A stretch of DNA of 64,000 nucleotides from CAZDXB01 sp964509335 (GTDB lineage Bacteria > Bacteroidota > Ignavibacteria > Kapaibacteriales > UBA2268), in contig CAZDXB010000002.1 in the NCBI GenBank assembly GCA_964509335.1, forward strand, positions 159,751 to 223,750, in the 5' to 3' direction. Below are positions 35,025 to 45,200 of this stretch, in pieces (position 1 is the first letter of the stretch; each line of letters starts with the position of its first letter). Position numbers and translations under genes: made by a program. The notes under the pieces are model-generated. The model was not told the origin of the DNA. It did no database searches and saw only the letters and a program-made list of their open reading frames with translations.

Positions 35025-38000
35025 ATGAATTCTCAAGCTTTACGCGCCGCGAAGCTAACTTTAGCTACGATTATATCGATTTTCTTTCTCTTCGCGCCCG
35101 ACAATTCTGAGGCGGCTTACCTAACCAATATCCCTAAGAAAGTAACCCAGCCAAACGGCGAAGTATTAGACTGCTTCGTCAGCGGCGACGAATTCTACAA
35201 TTGGGCGCACGACGAAAACGGATACACAATAATAAAACACCCTGAAACCAGTTATTGGGTTTACGCCGTCCGTTCCGGCGACACTCTAAAAGCGACAACT
35301 AACGTTTTCGGCAAAAGCGACCCCTCTGATTTGGGCTTGAAAAAATGGGCGAAAATATCTCCGAAACTCATAATGCAAGAAAAAAAGCCCTACCTAGATC
35401 ATTTAAACAAACCCGGAACCGACAAAAAAGAGAAAACGCAAGTAAATAACACGGGTACAATAAACAACGTAGTAATATATATAAGATTCCAAGACGACAG
35501 CGAGTTTCCCGACGACACGACAACTTACTCCAATTTATTCAACTCGCAAACCGGAAACTCAATGTACGCCTATTTCGACGAGGCGTCATACAATACTTTG
35601 GACATAATATCTTATTTCTATCCAATACCGCCGTCGAATACAGTTGTTTCGTATCAAGACGACCACGACAGAGGTTATTTTCAGCCTTACGACCCCGTGG
35701 ACAATCCCGCGGGCTACCGCGACCAATCCGAAAAGACCCAGCGGGAGCATAAATTATTAAAAGCCGCTGTTGAGGACGTCCGTTCGGAAATTCCACCGGC
35801 GCTCGACATTGACAACGACAACGACGGCTACGTTGACAACGTATGTTTCATTATAAGAGGCTCCGAGGACTCTTGGGGCGATTTGCTCTGGCCCCATATG
35901 TGGTCGTTGTGGTCGGAAAACGTTACAATTAACGGCTCGAGAGTTTGGACATACAATTTTCAATTGGAAGATTTCTTGGAGACAACCGGCTCCTCGGTTT
36001 TATGCCATGAAATGTTCCATACGCTCGGCGCGCCAGACCTATATCATTACAGCCAAGATAATATGCAGCCCGTCGGACCTTGGGATGTAATGGCTAACAC
36101 TACTGCTCCGGCGCAACATATGGGCGCTTGGATGAAATACGTTTACGGCGGCTGGATTAATTCTATTCCGCAAATAACTTCCGGCGGAACTTATCAATTA
36201 AATCCCATCACCTCGTCAAGCAACAATTGCTACGTAGTGGCTTCTCCAAATTCAACTTCGGAATATTTCATATTAGAATATCGTAAAAAACCAACTAGCG
36301 GATTTGAATCGATGTTGCCCGGCTCTGGTTTGCTGGTATATAGAGTCGTCCCCGATTCTGTGCCAAACGGAAACCGCAACGGACCGCCAGACGAAGTTTA
36401 TGTTTACCGCCTTAACGGAACGGTTAACCAAAAAGGATTACCGTCGCAGGCGCATTTTAGTTCCGACGTCGGCAGAACTGAAATAAACGACACAACCAAC
36501 CCTAGTTCGTTTCTTATTGACGGCTCGGACGGCGGATTAAATATATACGATATTGGAACCGCCGGCAACACAATTTCATTCAAAATTTCCGTCGGTATAG
36601 CTCCTCCGAACCTTCTTTATCCCGTCGACGATTCCGCCGGTATTACGCGCTCTCCCCAATTAACTTGGAACGAGACCGAAGGCGCCGTCTCTTACAACGT
36701 AGAAGTGGCTACCGACGAAAATTTTACCAGCGTTGAATTTAGCCAAAATGCCTCGGATACAACGGTAACGATATCGCCGGACTTAGACTACGGAACGCAA
36801 TATTATTGGAGAGTTAACTCGCAAGACAATTCCGACACCAGCGAATGGTCGAGCGTAAGAAGCTTCGCGACTATATTGCCGACCCCCAGTTTAGTCTCGC
36901 CGGATAACGCCGACTACGCTATTACACTAAACGACACGCTAACTTGGAGTAACGTATCTCAAGCCGATAGTTATCAATTGCAAATCGACGAAGAATCTTC
37001 GTTCGATAGCCCGGTTTACGACGCCGGCGGCATTGGCGATACGACTACTACGCTGAATTCGGCTCCTCTCAATCATAATACTATGTATTATTGGAGAATA
37101 AAAGCTCTTAAATCTTCCCCGCAAACTTACAGCCAATGGTCGCAAGAGCGGAGCTTCACTACCATATTGGAAACGCCTCAGCTCACGTCGCCCGCTGACG
37201 ACAGCTTGGGCGTGGACACAGTTGGAACTTTAACTTGGAATTCAGTGCCCGGCGCCACAAGCTACCATTTAATATTAGCAGATAATTACGACTTCGACAA
37301 TTCCATAATCGACGAAAATCAGATAAATCAAACATACTTCGATTTCGACGGCTTGAATTTTAACGACGATTACTTCTGGAAAGTTCAAGCCTCAAATTCC
37401 AACCAAAGCGGCGAATGGTCGGAAGCGAGTCATTTCAAAACTAATCTGAAAGCCCCTTATTTATCCTATCCCGACGACGAACAAGGCGGCATAGACATCG
37501 ACGCTCCTTTGGCTTGGAACGAAACCGACGGAGCGGACAATTACGACGTTCAGGTTGCCGCCGATTCCGGCTTGTCGAGCCCGATAATCGACGAAACAGG
37601 ACTTGGAGACACTACTTTCGTTTGCTCCGGTTTGGACTCGCGAACTGAATATTTCTGGCGGGCGAGAGCTACAAGCGCCGACGGCAGAATTAGCCGCTGG
37701 TCGGAAGTATGGAAATTTATCACAAAGCTAGGCTCCCCCGGCATACCCAATCCCACCGACGAATCCGAACGCGTGGACGTTGACGGTATGCTCGTCTGGA
37801 ACGCCGTAACTGGAGCTACAAAATACCACGCCCAACTCGCAGAAGGAGACAATTTCATCGAAAGCGAAATGGCGCTCAACGACTCAAATATAACAGGAAC
37901 TTCCCTAGCGTATTTAGATTTAAAATCAACTACGGAATACAGCTGGAGAGTAAGAGCCTTGACAGACGAAAACAGCGGCGATTGGTCGCCCGTTTGGAGC

Positions 38001-39419
38001 TTTGTTACTGGATTGGGAACGGTTTCGCTTCAACAACCGTCCAATCACTCCACCGGCATTCCCGTAAACGGAACTTTAATCTGGCAAGAAATTAACGGTT
38101 CCGAAGGATACCATCTTCAAATCGCGAAAGATTACGATTTCAATAATATTATTCTCGACGAAGAAAACCTTGCCTCAAGAACCTATGATTACAGCGACTT
38201 AGAAAGCGACGCCCTTCACTATTGGAGAGTGAGGGCGCACAACTCCGCCGATACCGGCGATTGGTCCGAGAGATGGGATTTTGCGACATCAGCCGGCGCG
38301 CCCGTATTAGTTTTCCCAATAAGCGGAGAAGGCGGCTTGCCCGTTACCGGCGAATTGATATGGAACGCCGCTCCCGGAGCCGATAATTACACTGTGCAAA
38401 TCGCGACGGACGAGAACCTCGACGATATAGTAGCCGAAGAAAACAGCATAACCGACACTACTTTTACTTATAACGATTTCGAGCATTACGCCGATTATTA
38501 CTGGCGCGTCAAATCATTTGGAGCCGACGGAGAAAGCCCTTGGAGCGAGATTAGAAACTTCACGACCGTAGTCGGCGCTCCGACTCTACGTTCGCCCGAA
38601 AATGAGTCGCGCTGCAACGACGTCGAAGGCGTTTTGGAGTGGAATGGCTCCTTCGGCGCGGAATCTTATAGAATTAACATCTCCGAAAACGTCGATTTCG
38701 AAGACAACATAATTGACGAAACGGGACTTAATTCCCCCGAATTTGAATATTCCGATTTAGAACACAACAAAAGATACTATTGGCGAACGAAAGCGGAGCA
38801 TACCGACAACGACAGCGAATGGTCGTCGCATTTCGTCTTTTATACTAATTTAGCCGCCGTTAGATTAGACCAGCCGTCGGATAGCGCGGTACAAGTTCCT
38901 ACCAACGGTAAATTGATATGGCATTCCGTTGCCGGATACGAATCCTATCGCGCGCAAATTTCGACTAGTCCGAACTTTGCTACATTAGTCGCCGACTCCT
39001 CCGGCTTGCCTTTCGCGTATTACAATTACTCCGGTCTGGACGAAAAAACCAGATATTATTGGAGAGCTAAAGCGGAAGACAACCATTGCTCCGGCGAATG
39101 GTCGGACCCGAGAACCTTTATGTCTCACGACCCGGACGACGTAGAAGAACGCGCCGAAAAATCATATAGAATAGAAGTATATCCCAATCCTGCAAGCGAC
39201 AAAATCACGTTCAGGATATTCTCGGAAACTAACGGCGAAGCGACGCTTCAAATATACAATAAACTCGGCAGTAGAGCGGCGAAGACTCTTGCTATTAACC
39301 TAAGCAAGGGCGAAAACGCAGTAGCTTTCGACGCCTCCGAATTGACGCAGGGGGCTTATAGCGTCGCTATAAAAATAAACGAAAGAATTATATTCTCTTC
39401 GTTTATGATTTTGAGATAG
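35025..39419 (+). CDS. M6-family metalloprotease with nine fibronectin-III-like repeats and T9SS sorting domain
   Basis: Secreted zinc endopeptidase of the M6 (immune inhibitor A) family, 1464 residues. Residues 1-30 are a signal peptide ending NSEAA; a prodomain-like N-terminus (TQPNGEVLDCFVSGDEF) is typical of M6. The zinc site HEMFHTLGAPDLYHY (about 328-342) has the HExxHxxGxxD arrangement. From about 525 to 1365 come nine repeats of about 93 residues, each opening with a P.L..P pattern, a later LxWxxxxGAxxY core and an SxWSxxxxFxT end: fibronectin-III-like. A T9SS sorting domain (YPNPASDKITFRI to FMILR) completes it. A GAAGAGG site precedes the ATG. It is divergent from the YCF48/ASH gene. 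Confidence 0.88.
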   Translation: MNSQALRAAKLTLATIISIFFLFAPDNSEAAYLTNIPKKVTQPNGEVLDCFVSGDEFYNWAHDENGYTIIKHPETSYWVYAVRSGDTLKATTNVFGKSDPSDLGLKKWAKISPKLIMQEKKPYLDHLNKPGTDKKEKTQVNNTGTINNVVIYIRFQDDSEFPDDTTTYSNLFNSQTGNSMYAYFDEASYNTLDIISYFYPIPPSNTVVSYQDDHDRGYFQPYDPVDNPAGYRDQSEKTQREHKLLKAAVEDVRSEIPPALDIDNDNDGYVDNVCFIIRGSEDSWGDLLWPHMWSLWSENVTINGSRVWTYNFQLEDFLETTGSSVLCHEMFHTLGAPDLYHYSQDNMQPVGPWDVMANTTAPAQHMGAWMKYVYGGWINSIPQITSGGTYQLNPITSSSNNCYVVASPNSTSEYFILEYRKKPTSGFESMLPGSGLLVYRVVPDSVPNGNRNGPPDEVYVYRLNGTVNQKGLPSQAHFSSDVGRTEINDTTNPSSFLIDGSDGGLNIYDIGTAGNTISFKISVGIAPPNLLYPVDDSAGITRSPQLTWNETEGAVSYNVEVATDENFTSVEFSQNASDTTVTISPDLDYGTQYYWRVNSQDNSDTSEWSSVRSFATILPTPSLVSPDNADYAITLNDTLTWSNVSQADSYQLQIDEESSFDSPVYDAGGIGDTTTTLNSAPLNHNTMYYWRIKALKSSPQTYSQWSQERSFTTILETPQLTSPADDSLGVDTVGTLTWNSVPGATSYHLILADNYDFDNSIIDENQINQTYFDFDGLNFNDDYFWKVQASNSNQSGEWSEASHFKTNLKAPYLSYPDDEQGGIDIDAPLAWNETDGADNYDVQVAADSGLSSPIIDETGLGDTTFVCSGLDSRTEYFWRARATSADGRISRWSEVWKFITKLGSPGIPNPTDESERVDVDGMLVWNAVTGATKYHAQLAEGDNFIESEMALNDSNITGTSLAYLDLKSTTEYSWRVRALTDENSGDWSPVWSFVTGLGTVSLQQPSNHSTGIPVNGTLIWQEINGSEGYHLQIAKDYDFNNIILDEENLASRTYDYSDLESDALHYWRVRAHNSADTGDWSERWDFATSAGAPVLVFPISGEGGLPVTGELIWNAAPGADNYTVQIATDENLDDIVAEENSITDTTFTYNDFEHYADYYWRVKSFGADGESPWSEIRNFTTVVGAPTLRSPENESRCNDVEGVLEWNGSFGAESYRINISENVDFEDNIIDETGLNSPEFEYSDLEHNKRYYWRTKAEHTDNDSEWSSHFVFYTNLAAVRLDQPSDSAVQVPTNGKLIWHSVAGYESYRAQISTSPNFATLVADSSGLPFAYYNYSGLDEKTRYYWRAKAEDNHCSGEWSDPRTFMSHDPDDVEERAEKSYRIEVYPNPASDKITFRIFSETNGEATLQIYNKLGSRAAKTLAINLSKGENAVAFDASELTQGAYSVAIKINERIIFSSFMILR

Positions 39420-39439
39420 CGAAAAAACTTTGCGGCTTT

Positions 39440-39472
39440 ACTCATCCGATGACTCGAAGTCATCGGATGAGT
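39440..39472 (+). terminator. Perfect 15-bp hairpin after the M6 protease gene
   Basis: ACTCATCCGATGACT and AGTCATCGGATGAGT are perfect complements around a CGA loop, starting 20 bases past the M6 stop. No long T-run follows on the plus strand. A terminator or 3'-stabiliser is likely. Confidence 0.6.
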
Positions 39473-39508
39473 CGCGAAAAATAAATCCAAACAAAACCAA
39501 AAAAAATT

Positions 39509-39539
39509 TTGGATTAGTAAAAATATAATTTTAAATTTG
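39509..39539 (+). promoter_or_regulatory. Bacteroidetes-type promoter of rplS
   Basis: TTTTG ending at 39511, a 20-base spacer and TAAATTTG at 39532-39539 match the TTTG-N19/20-TAnnTTTG consensus. It leaves a leader of about 20-25 bases before rplS. Confidence 0.55.
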
Positions 39540-39567
39540 TAGCTCTCAAAAATGAAAGGAGCTAAAA

Positions 39568-39948
39568 ATGGAAACGATGAAAGTAGTTGAAGAAATGATA
39601 AAAGAGCGAGCCCTCGAAGCCAAGAAGAAAAAAGAGGGCGAGAGCTACGTAGAAATACCGGAATTCAGACCCGGCGACACTCTTAACGTAGCCGTCAGAG
39701 TAGTGGAAGGCGAAAAAGAGCGTATCCAGAACTTCAAGGGCATCGCGCTCGCCAGAAAAGGTTCCGGCGTGAACGAAACCTTCTTGATTCGCAAAATATC
39801 CAACGGCGTCGGCGTGGAAAGAATATTCCCGCTGTATTCGCCTATGATTCAAAAAATCGAACTCGTTCGCAAAGGCAGGGCGCGCAGAGCGAAACTATAC
39901 TACCTAAGAGGAATGAGCGAAAGAAAAATCAGACAGAAGCTCAGCTAA
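39568..39948 (+). CDS. rplS: 50S ribosomal protein L19
   Basis: Ribosomal large-subunit protein at the 30S-50S interface. 126 residues, within the normal range, with recognisable L19 segments: FRPGDTLNVAVRVVEG, GIALARKGSGVNETF, RIFPLYSPMIQKIE and the terminal RRAKLYYLRGMSERKIR. The C-terminal tail is shorter than some. An AAAGGAGC site precedes the ATG. In most bacteria rplS is the last gene of rpsP-rimM-trmD-rplS; here it stands alone with its own Bacteroidetes-type promoter and a strong terminator. Confidence 0.96.
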   Translation: METMKVVEEMIKERALEAKKKKEGESYVEIPEFRPGDTLNVAVRVVEGEKERIQNFKGIALARKGSGVNETFLIRKISNGVGVERIFPLYSPMIQKIELVRKGRARRAKLYYLRGMSERKIRQKLS

Positions 39949-39988
39949 GGAAATATCAAGCGAGCTAAAAACCAAAAATATACACGCG

Positions 39989-40014
39989 GGGCGAACGGCT
40001 GTTCGCCCTTTTTT
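39989..40014 (+). terminator. Intrinsic terminator of rplS
   Basis: GGGCGAAC/GTTCGCCC form an 8-bp stem with a GGCT loop, followed directly by six T. It lies about 40 bases after the rplS stop and also separates it from the convergent lipoprotein gene. Confidence 0.9.
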
Positions 40015-40044
40015 ATTTATTAAGTTCAATTATTAATCTATATA

Positions 40045-40881
40045 TTACTCTTCTTGTATCACCCAAAATTGAGCGGCGTTACCGACTATAGCTATATTTA
40101 ACAATTGCTTATTGCCTGAATCGTAATATTTCGTTTTTAAATTCCATTTGTATAGACCAATTCCAACGCCCGCGACTTCTGCGGGGGTTTCCGGAACTCC
40201 GGCGTCGCTTAAAACTTGCGGCGTAACTTCAAAAGAACCGTCGTCCGGGGTTTTTCCGTAATAATGAGTATGAACCCAGCCGGTTTCACCGTCTGGATAC
40301 CTTTCCGACCAAGCGATATAAATACCTACGTCCCCATCGGTAGTAGTATTCCAAGTTAAAGTTCCGCCGGTTTCTATATCAAGCGAATCCGATGTAAAAG
40401 CCAGACCGGAAAAACCATTGGGAACGGGTATTGTATCGCAAACCGTCTCGCCGCCGTAAAATACGGTTTCCCAATAAATATCGCTATTGCAAGTTGGTCC
40501 CTCGTCGGCTTCCCAAGAATAGTTATAATGAATGGGCCAAGAGCTGTAATCTAAGGAATTACCATTGCATTCGACCGAAGAAACCGGACCGGCGGTGTCG
40601 GCAATGAAATAAATAGCTTTAGCTTGAGAAGATTCAACTTCGATCATACCGGGCGGTCCTACGCTCGGCGTCTCTGATTTTTTAAAATATTGTATAGCGT
40701 CCACGCCGCCTTCAACGCTGTCAATAATATTATTTATTAGCGTAGAATGACCAAAATGAAAGGGACCTTTACGTCGCCCTTGGTCGCGTTTATCCATCCC
40801 AAAAGGCAATTCTTCGCAACTTATCAACGTTAAGGTTATTATTAATATCGAGACAGCTCTAAAAGAAAATACTTTTTTCAT
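40045..40881 (-). CDS. Lipoprotein of unknown function
   Basis: A 278-residue protein with a lipoprotein signal: a basic start, a hydrophobic core and a lipobox LISC at about 19-22, so it should be lipid-anchored in the envelope. No conserved domain is recognised. It has several cysteines (among them SVECNGN and PTCNSD) and a Trp/Tyr-rich beta-like body. It is convergent with rplS and divergent from the glycosyltransferase to its right, whose intergenic region (40882-41082) holds two adjacent small hairpins, GATTAAA/TTTAATC (40954-40972) and GTTTG/CAAAC (40973-40986), that might mark a regulatory site. Confidence 0.6.
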   Translation of the reverse strand: MKKVFSFRAVSILIITLTLISCEELPFGMDKRDQGRRKGPFHFGHSTLINNIIDSVEGGVDAIQYFKKSETPSVGPPGMIEVESSQAKAIYFIADTAGPVSSVECNGNSLDYSSWPIHYNYSWEADEGPTCNSDIYWETVFYGGETVCDTIPVPNGFSGLAFTSDSLDIETGGTLTWNTTTDGDVGIYIAWSERYPDGETGWVHTHYYGKTPDDGSFEVTPQVLSDAGVPETPAEVAGVGIGLYKWNLKTKYYDSGNKQLLNIAIVGNAAQFWVIQEE

Positions 40882-41082
40882 CGTATTCCCTCTTCTTTAA
40901 AAAAGTTTTTTCTTAATTATAAAGAAAATTGATTACTTATGCAACCCCCTTATGATTAAACAATATTTAATCGTTTGTCCGCAAACAATCAATATATAGC
41001 GCTCGAAATCTAACTTTTTCAAAATTTCAAGTATTTTGCTTAATTTGAATTCGAATAATAACAAAAACAAAAAAAATAACTT

Positions 41083-42033
41083 ATGAAGATTAGCGGTTTT
41101 TCGATGGTCAAAAACGCGGATAAGCTCTACTATCCGATAAAACCGGCGATAGAGTCTATATTGCCGATAGTTGACGAATTCGTCGTCGCGCTCGGCGACT
41201 GCAACGAAGACGACGACACCCGCGCGCAAATCGAAAGCGTAAACTCCGACAAAGTCAAAATAATCGACACTGTTTGGGACCTCGAAAAATACCCTCGCGG
41301 GATGGAACACGCCCACCAAACCGACATCGCGAAGGAAGCCTGTTCGGGCGATTGGCTGTTCTACCTGCAAGCCGACGAAGTCGTTCACGAGAAATACTTG
41401 CCGATTATATACAAACGACTGGAAGAGCTACTCAACGACAAGGAAGTGGAAGGCTTCCTGTTGAAGTATTTGCATTTTTGGGGCGATTATTTGCATTATC
41501 ACGTATCGCACGGCTGGTACGCCAACGAAATACGAATTATCCGCAACGACCCCGACATACACTCTTGGGAATCGGCGCAATCGTTCCGAAGAATACCCAA
41601 CTTCGACTACAAAAACTACCGGATGCAAGAAGGAACGTATAAACTGAACGCAGCGAAAATCGACGCTTATATATATCATTACGGCTGGGTCAGACCGCCA
41701 AGCTATATGCAATCGAAAAGGCAAGCCTTCAGCGTAAACCACAAAGGACGCAAAAAAACCGAAGACATCTTCAAAAACGCGCCGAAAAAATTTGATTACG
41801 GACCGCTGAACAAGCTAAGCAAATTCAAAGGAACGCATCCGAAAGTAATGAGCGAATGGATTGATAAATTCAATTGGCAAGACGAACTACAGTATTCCGG
41901 AGGCAGAAACAAATACAGGAAGCCGGAAAAACACGAGCGTTTACGAAACAAGCTATTGACATTCGTCGAACAAAACATACTCGGCGGTCGGCAAATCTTC
42001 ACTTTCAAAAATTATAATTTGCTGAATAAGTAA
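41083..42033 (+). CDS. Family 2 glycosyltransferase-like protein
   Basis: A 316-residue soluble protein with a GT-A fold N-terminus: SGFSMVKNADKLYYPI, EFVVALGDCNEDDDTR (a DxD-like acidic site), DIAKEACSGDWLFYLQADEVVHEKY. The QADE segment takes the position of the metal-binding DxD of family 2 enzymes. The C-terminal third is basic and rich in aromatics, with no membrane helices. It resembles a class of LPS or O-antigen side-chain transferases without a clear acceptor. It stands alone between the lipoprotein and the TPR operon, so context gives no clue to substrate. Confidence 0.7.
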   Translation: MKISGFSMVKNADKLYYPIKPAIESILPIVDEFVVALGDCNEDDDTRAQIESVNSDKVKIIDTVWDLEKYPRGMEHAHQTDIAKEACSGDWLFYLQADEVVHEKYLPIIYKRLEELLNDKEVEGFLLKYLHFWGDYLHYHVSHGWYANEIRIIRNDPDIHSWESAQSFRRIPNFDYKNYRMQEGTYKLNAAKIDAYIYHYGWVRPPSYMQSKRQAFSVNHKGRKKTEDIFKNAPKKFDYGPLNKLSKFKGTHPKVMSEWIDKFNWQDELQYSGGRNKYRKPEKHERLRNKLLTFVEQNILGGRQIFTFKNYNLLNK

Positions 42034-42152
42034 CCTCCGAAGCGAACGGAACGAGTCGAAGGCTTCTTCCTCCAACCCAAACGCCAATTTCGGGCGGAAT
42101 TTGTTTCGTGAAGCCATCGCATAAGCGCAAAAAGACGCGAAATTTCGGCGAA

Positions 42153-42180
42153 TACTAAGATTTTTTAAAAAAAATTAGTA
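42153..42180 (+). terminator. AT-rich inverted repeat upstream of the TPR operon
   Basis: TACTAA/TTAGTA flank a T-rich/A-rich core in the 237-base gap after the glycosyltransferase. It may end that transcript. The rest of the gap has AT-rich sequence and a TTGAGG-like ribosome site for the next gene. Confidence 0.35.
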
Positions 42181-42270
42181 TAAAAGCGAGGATTTTCTTA
42201 AATTTAATAGCGGCATAAAGTAAAGATTTAAAAAGCAATAGGCTTTTTTTATTGACAATTGAGGTTTTAA

Positions 42271-45200
42271 ATGAATAAATATAACGTCTCGTGGGTCGTT
42301 GTAGCGTTAGCGTTCTTTGCCGTAGCGGCGAACGCTCGCGTCGTTCCCCCTCGTTATTACGATTTCGGAAGTTATCAGGTCGAAAAAAGCTATCGTTTAC
42401 ATACCGATTCTTTAACTCGTAAAGCCGAAAGCATCCTAACCGATATCTTCGACAACTACCCCATAGGCGCCGGACTGGACAAAGGCGCAGTTCTAAAAGC
42501 GAAAATCGAATTCCTGACCGGAAACGCGAAACTTGCCGATTTGCAGTTGAGAGAGTTTGTAAAAAATAAAAAGTTTTCGCCTTTTAGGGCGCAAGCCGGC
42601 GCGCTCCGCGCCTATATAGCTTTTGAACTCGGGGATTATAACAAAGCTTATAAACTTTTCGGCGAAGCTAAGGAATACTGCGAAATCGAATACTCCCTTC
42701 GCAAAGACGAATATTTCAAATCGCTGGCGCAAAAATGCCTGTTCTGGGGCGGAGTTTCGCTTTGTCAAAAAGGAAAGTATCGCGACGCTAAGCCTCTCTT
42801 CGAGGAATGCTTCGTCAAATACGGCGACTATCAATACGCCGACGACGCTTTGTATTCGCTAGGTTTAATCGAAGAAACCGACCAGAACTACGAGCTAGCG
42901 ATTAATTATTATAACACTTTAGCTAAAAAGTATCCCCATTCCAACGTTTACATAGCCTCTCGCGTTAGAGAAATCAACAACAAGCTAGTATTACGGCGTC
43001 CATATAAAGCTCTGGACGTTCTGGAAAACGCGCAAAACGCGCTTTCTCATATATTAATAGGCGACTCAATAGGCGGGCTATACCCCAAGCAGGACTATAT
43101 CGAAGCCGCCGGAGAAGAACTGCAATACCTTGAAGGCGAAGCATACAACGTAGCGGGCAAATACAACCAAGCCGTTCTGTCGTTCGACACTTTTCTCGGA
43201 ACTTACGGAAACTCCTCTCACGAAGGAAGAGTTAAGCTCGCCTTGGGCTGGGCGCGACTAAACTTAGGCGAGAATAACAAAGCTTTGGAAAGATACCGAG
43301 AAATTTTATCGGAAGAATCGAAAGCGACCCAAAATATTAAAGATATAGCCCGGCTTTACGAAGCGGTCTCGATAAAAAGAACGGGCGACAGAAACCGCGC
43401 GAAGAAAGCGTTCTCGACTCTGTCCGCTCGTCTAGGCTATCCTTATACCGGACAAGCCCTCCTCGAATTGGGGCAAATGAACTACGAGGAAGGTCAGTTC
43501 GACAACGCCAGAAGAATATTAGAAAGAGCCGACAGAGAATCGACAGAAGGCTTGACTTCCACGAGAGTGCATTTGCTTTTGGGAGCGTCGTATATGGAAT
43601 TAAGGCGCTGGTCGAAAGCCGTTTCCGAGTATTCGAACGCTGAAAAGTTAGCTCTGAAAAGCTCGGAAAAATATATGCCGAAAAAAGAATGGTATATCGC
43701 CGAAGCGAGATTAAAGAAAGGCGTCAGCTTGGTTCAAGCATACAGAAACGCCGAAGCGATTTCCGTTCTGAATTTATTTATCGGCGACAACAAAGGCGGC
43801 AAACGAATGGAAGAGGCTCTATTCTGGCTCGCCGAAGCTTACTACCGCTCGGATATGCTAAATAGCGCCGCTCAAACTTATCAATCGTTATTAGACCTAT
43901 ATCCCAAAACCAATAGACGCGAAGAAGTATTATACGGTCTGGGCTGGTCGTATTTTAGGCTTAAGAAATTCGCTAAATCTTCGGAAATATTCGATAAAAT
44001 GGCGAGCGAATATCCAAATTCTTCGTTCGTTTTAGAGGCTTTAGCTCGTCAAGCCGACGGATATTACGTTACAAAAAACTACGCCAGAGCCGCCGACACT
44101 TATAAAAAAGCGGCAAACTACGCCCCGAAAACCGACGAAGGTCAGTATTGCGCCTATCAACTCTGCCACGCTTTGTATAGAATAGGCTCTTACGAAAGAG
44201 CGATAACGTCTTTGTTGACTTTCGTCAGAAAATATCCCCGTTCGGAATTCGCGCCTTATTCGCTTTACCTAATCGGTTGGATACGTTTTCAGCAAAAAGA
44301 TTACTCGGAAGCTATAGATAATTTCAAGTTCCTAATTCAAGCTTATTCCCAGCATAATTTGACCGTCAGAGCGCAATACGCTATCGGCGACGCCTACTAT
44401 AATTCCGGCGCCTACGAAAAAGCCGTAACCGCGTATAAAGCGGTAGTCGAAAACTACCCGAGCAACGCCTTGGCGCCCGAAGCTTGGAAGAGTCTTCAAT
44501 ACTGTTACAGAGCGCTTGGACAAGACGAAAAAGCGATGCAAATCGCCGACTCCGTTATTAACAAACACCCTGAATCGCCCTTCGCGCAAGAACTGAAATT
44601 CAAAAAAGCCGATATGTTCTACTCGGGCAAAAACTACAAGGACGCAGTCGATGAATACCAGAACTTCATAGACAAATATCCCGGCAGCGAGCGCGGCGCC
44701 GAAGCTCTCTATTGGAAAGGAAGAAGCTACGTTAATTTAAATCAGCCGGGAAAAGCCATTAAAGCCTTCGACAGGATAAGAAAAGAATACCCGAAAAGCA
44801 ATTACGCCGCTCTGGGGCTACTGAAAAACGGACTATTGCGTAAAAAGCTAAACAAAGTAAACCAAGCGGACTCTCTCTTTAAATTAGTAGAAAAGACATA
44901 TCCCAAACATCAAAGCGCGGCTCAAGCCGGCTTTGAAAGAGCGGCGCTAAAATACGAACTCGGCGACACCACCGAAGCTATCAATCATTACAAACGAGTA
45001 GCCGCCGAATACGCCGGAATGGAATACGCCGACCAGAGCCGATACAGAATAGCTAATTTCTACCGCTCGAAAAATATGCTGGATTCCGCCAGACAATATT
45101 ATAAAATGGCGGCGAACAGCGCGAGCGACCCGCTCTTGGCGGCTGAATGCCAATACAGAGTCGGCGAAACTTATATGAGGGACACAATGTGGACTCAAGC

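Noticed and set aside
40933..41388. A 151-codon frame antisense to the start of the second glycosyltransferase
   Set aside because: It lies across a good glycosyltransferase start on the other strand and has no recognisable features.
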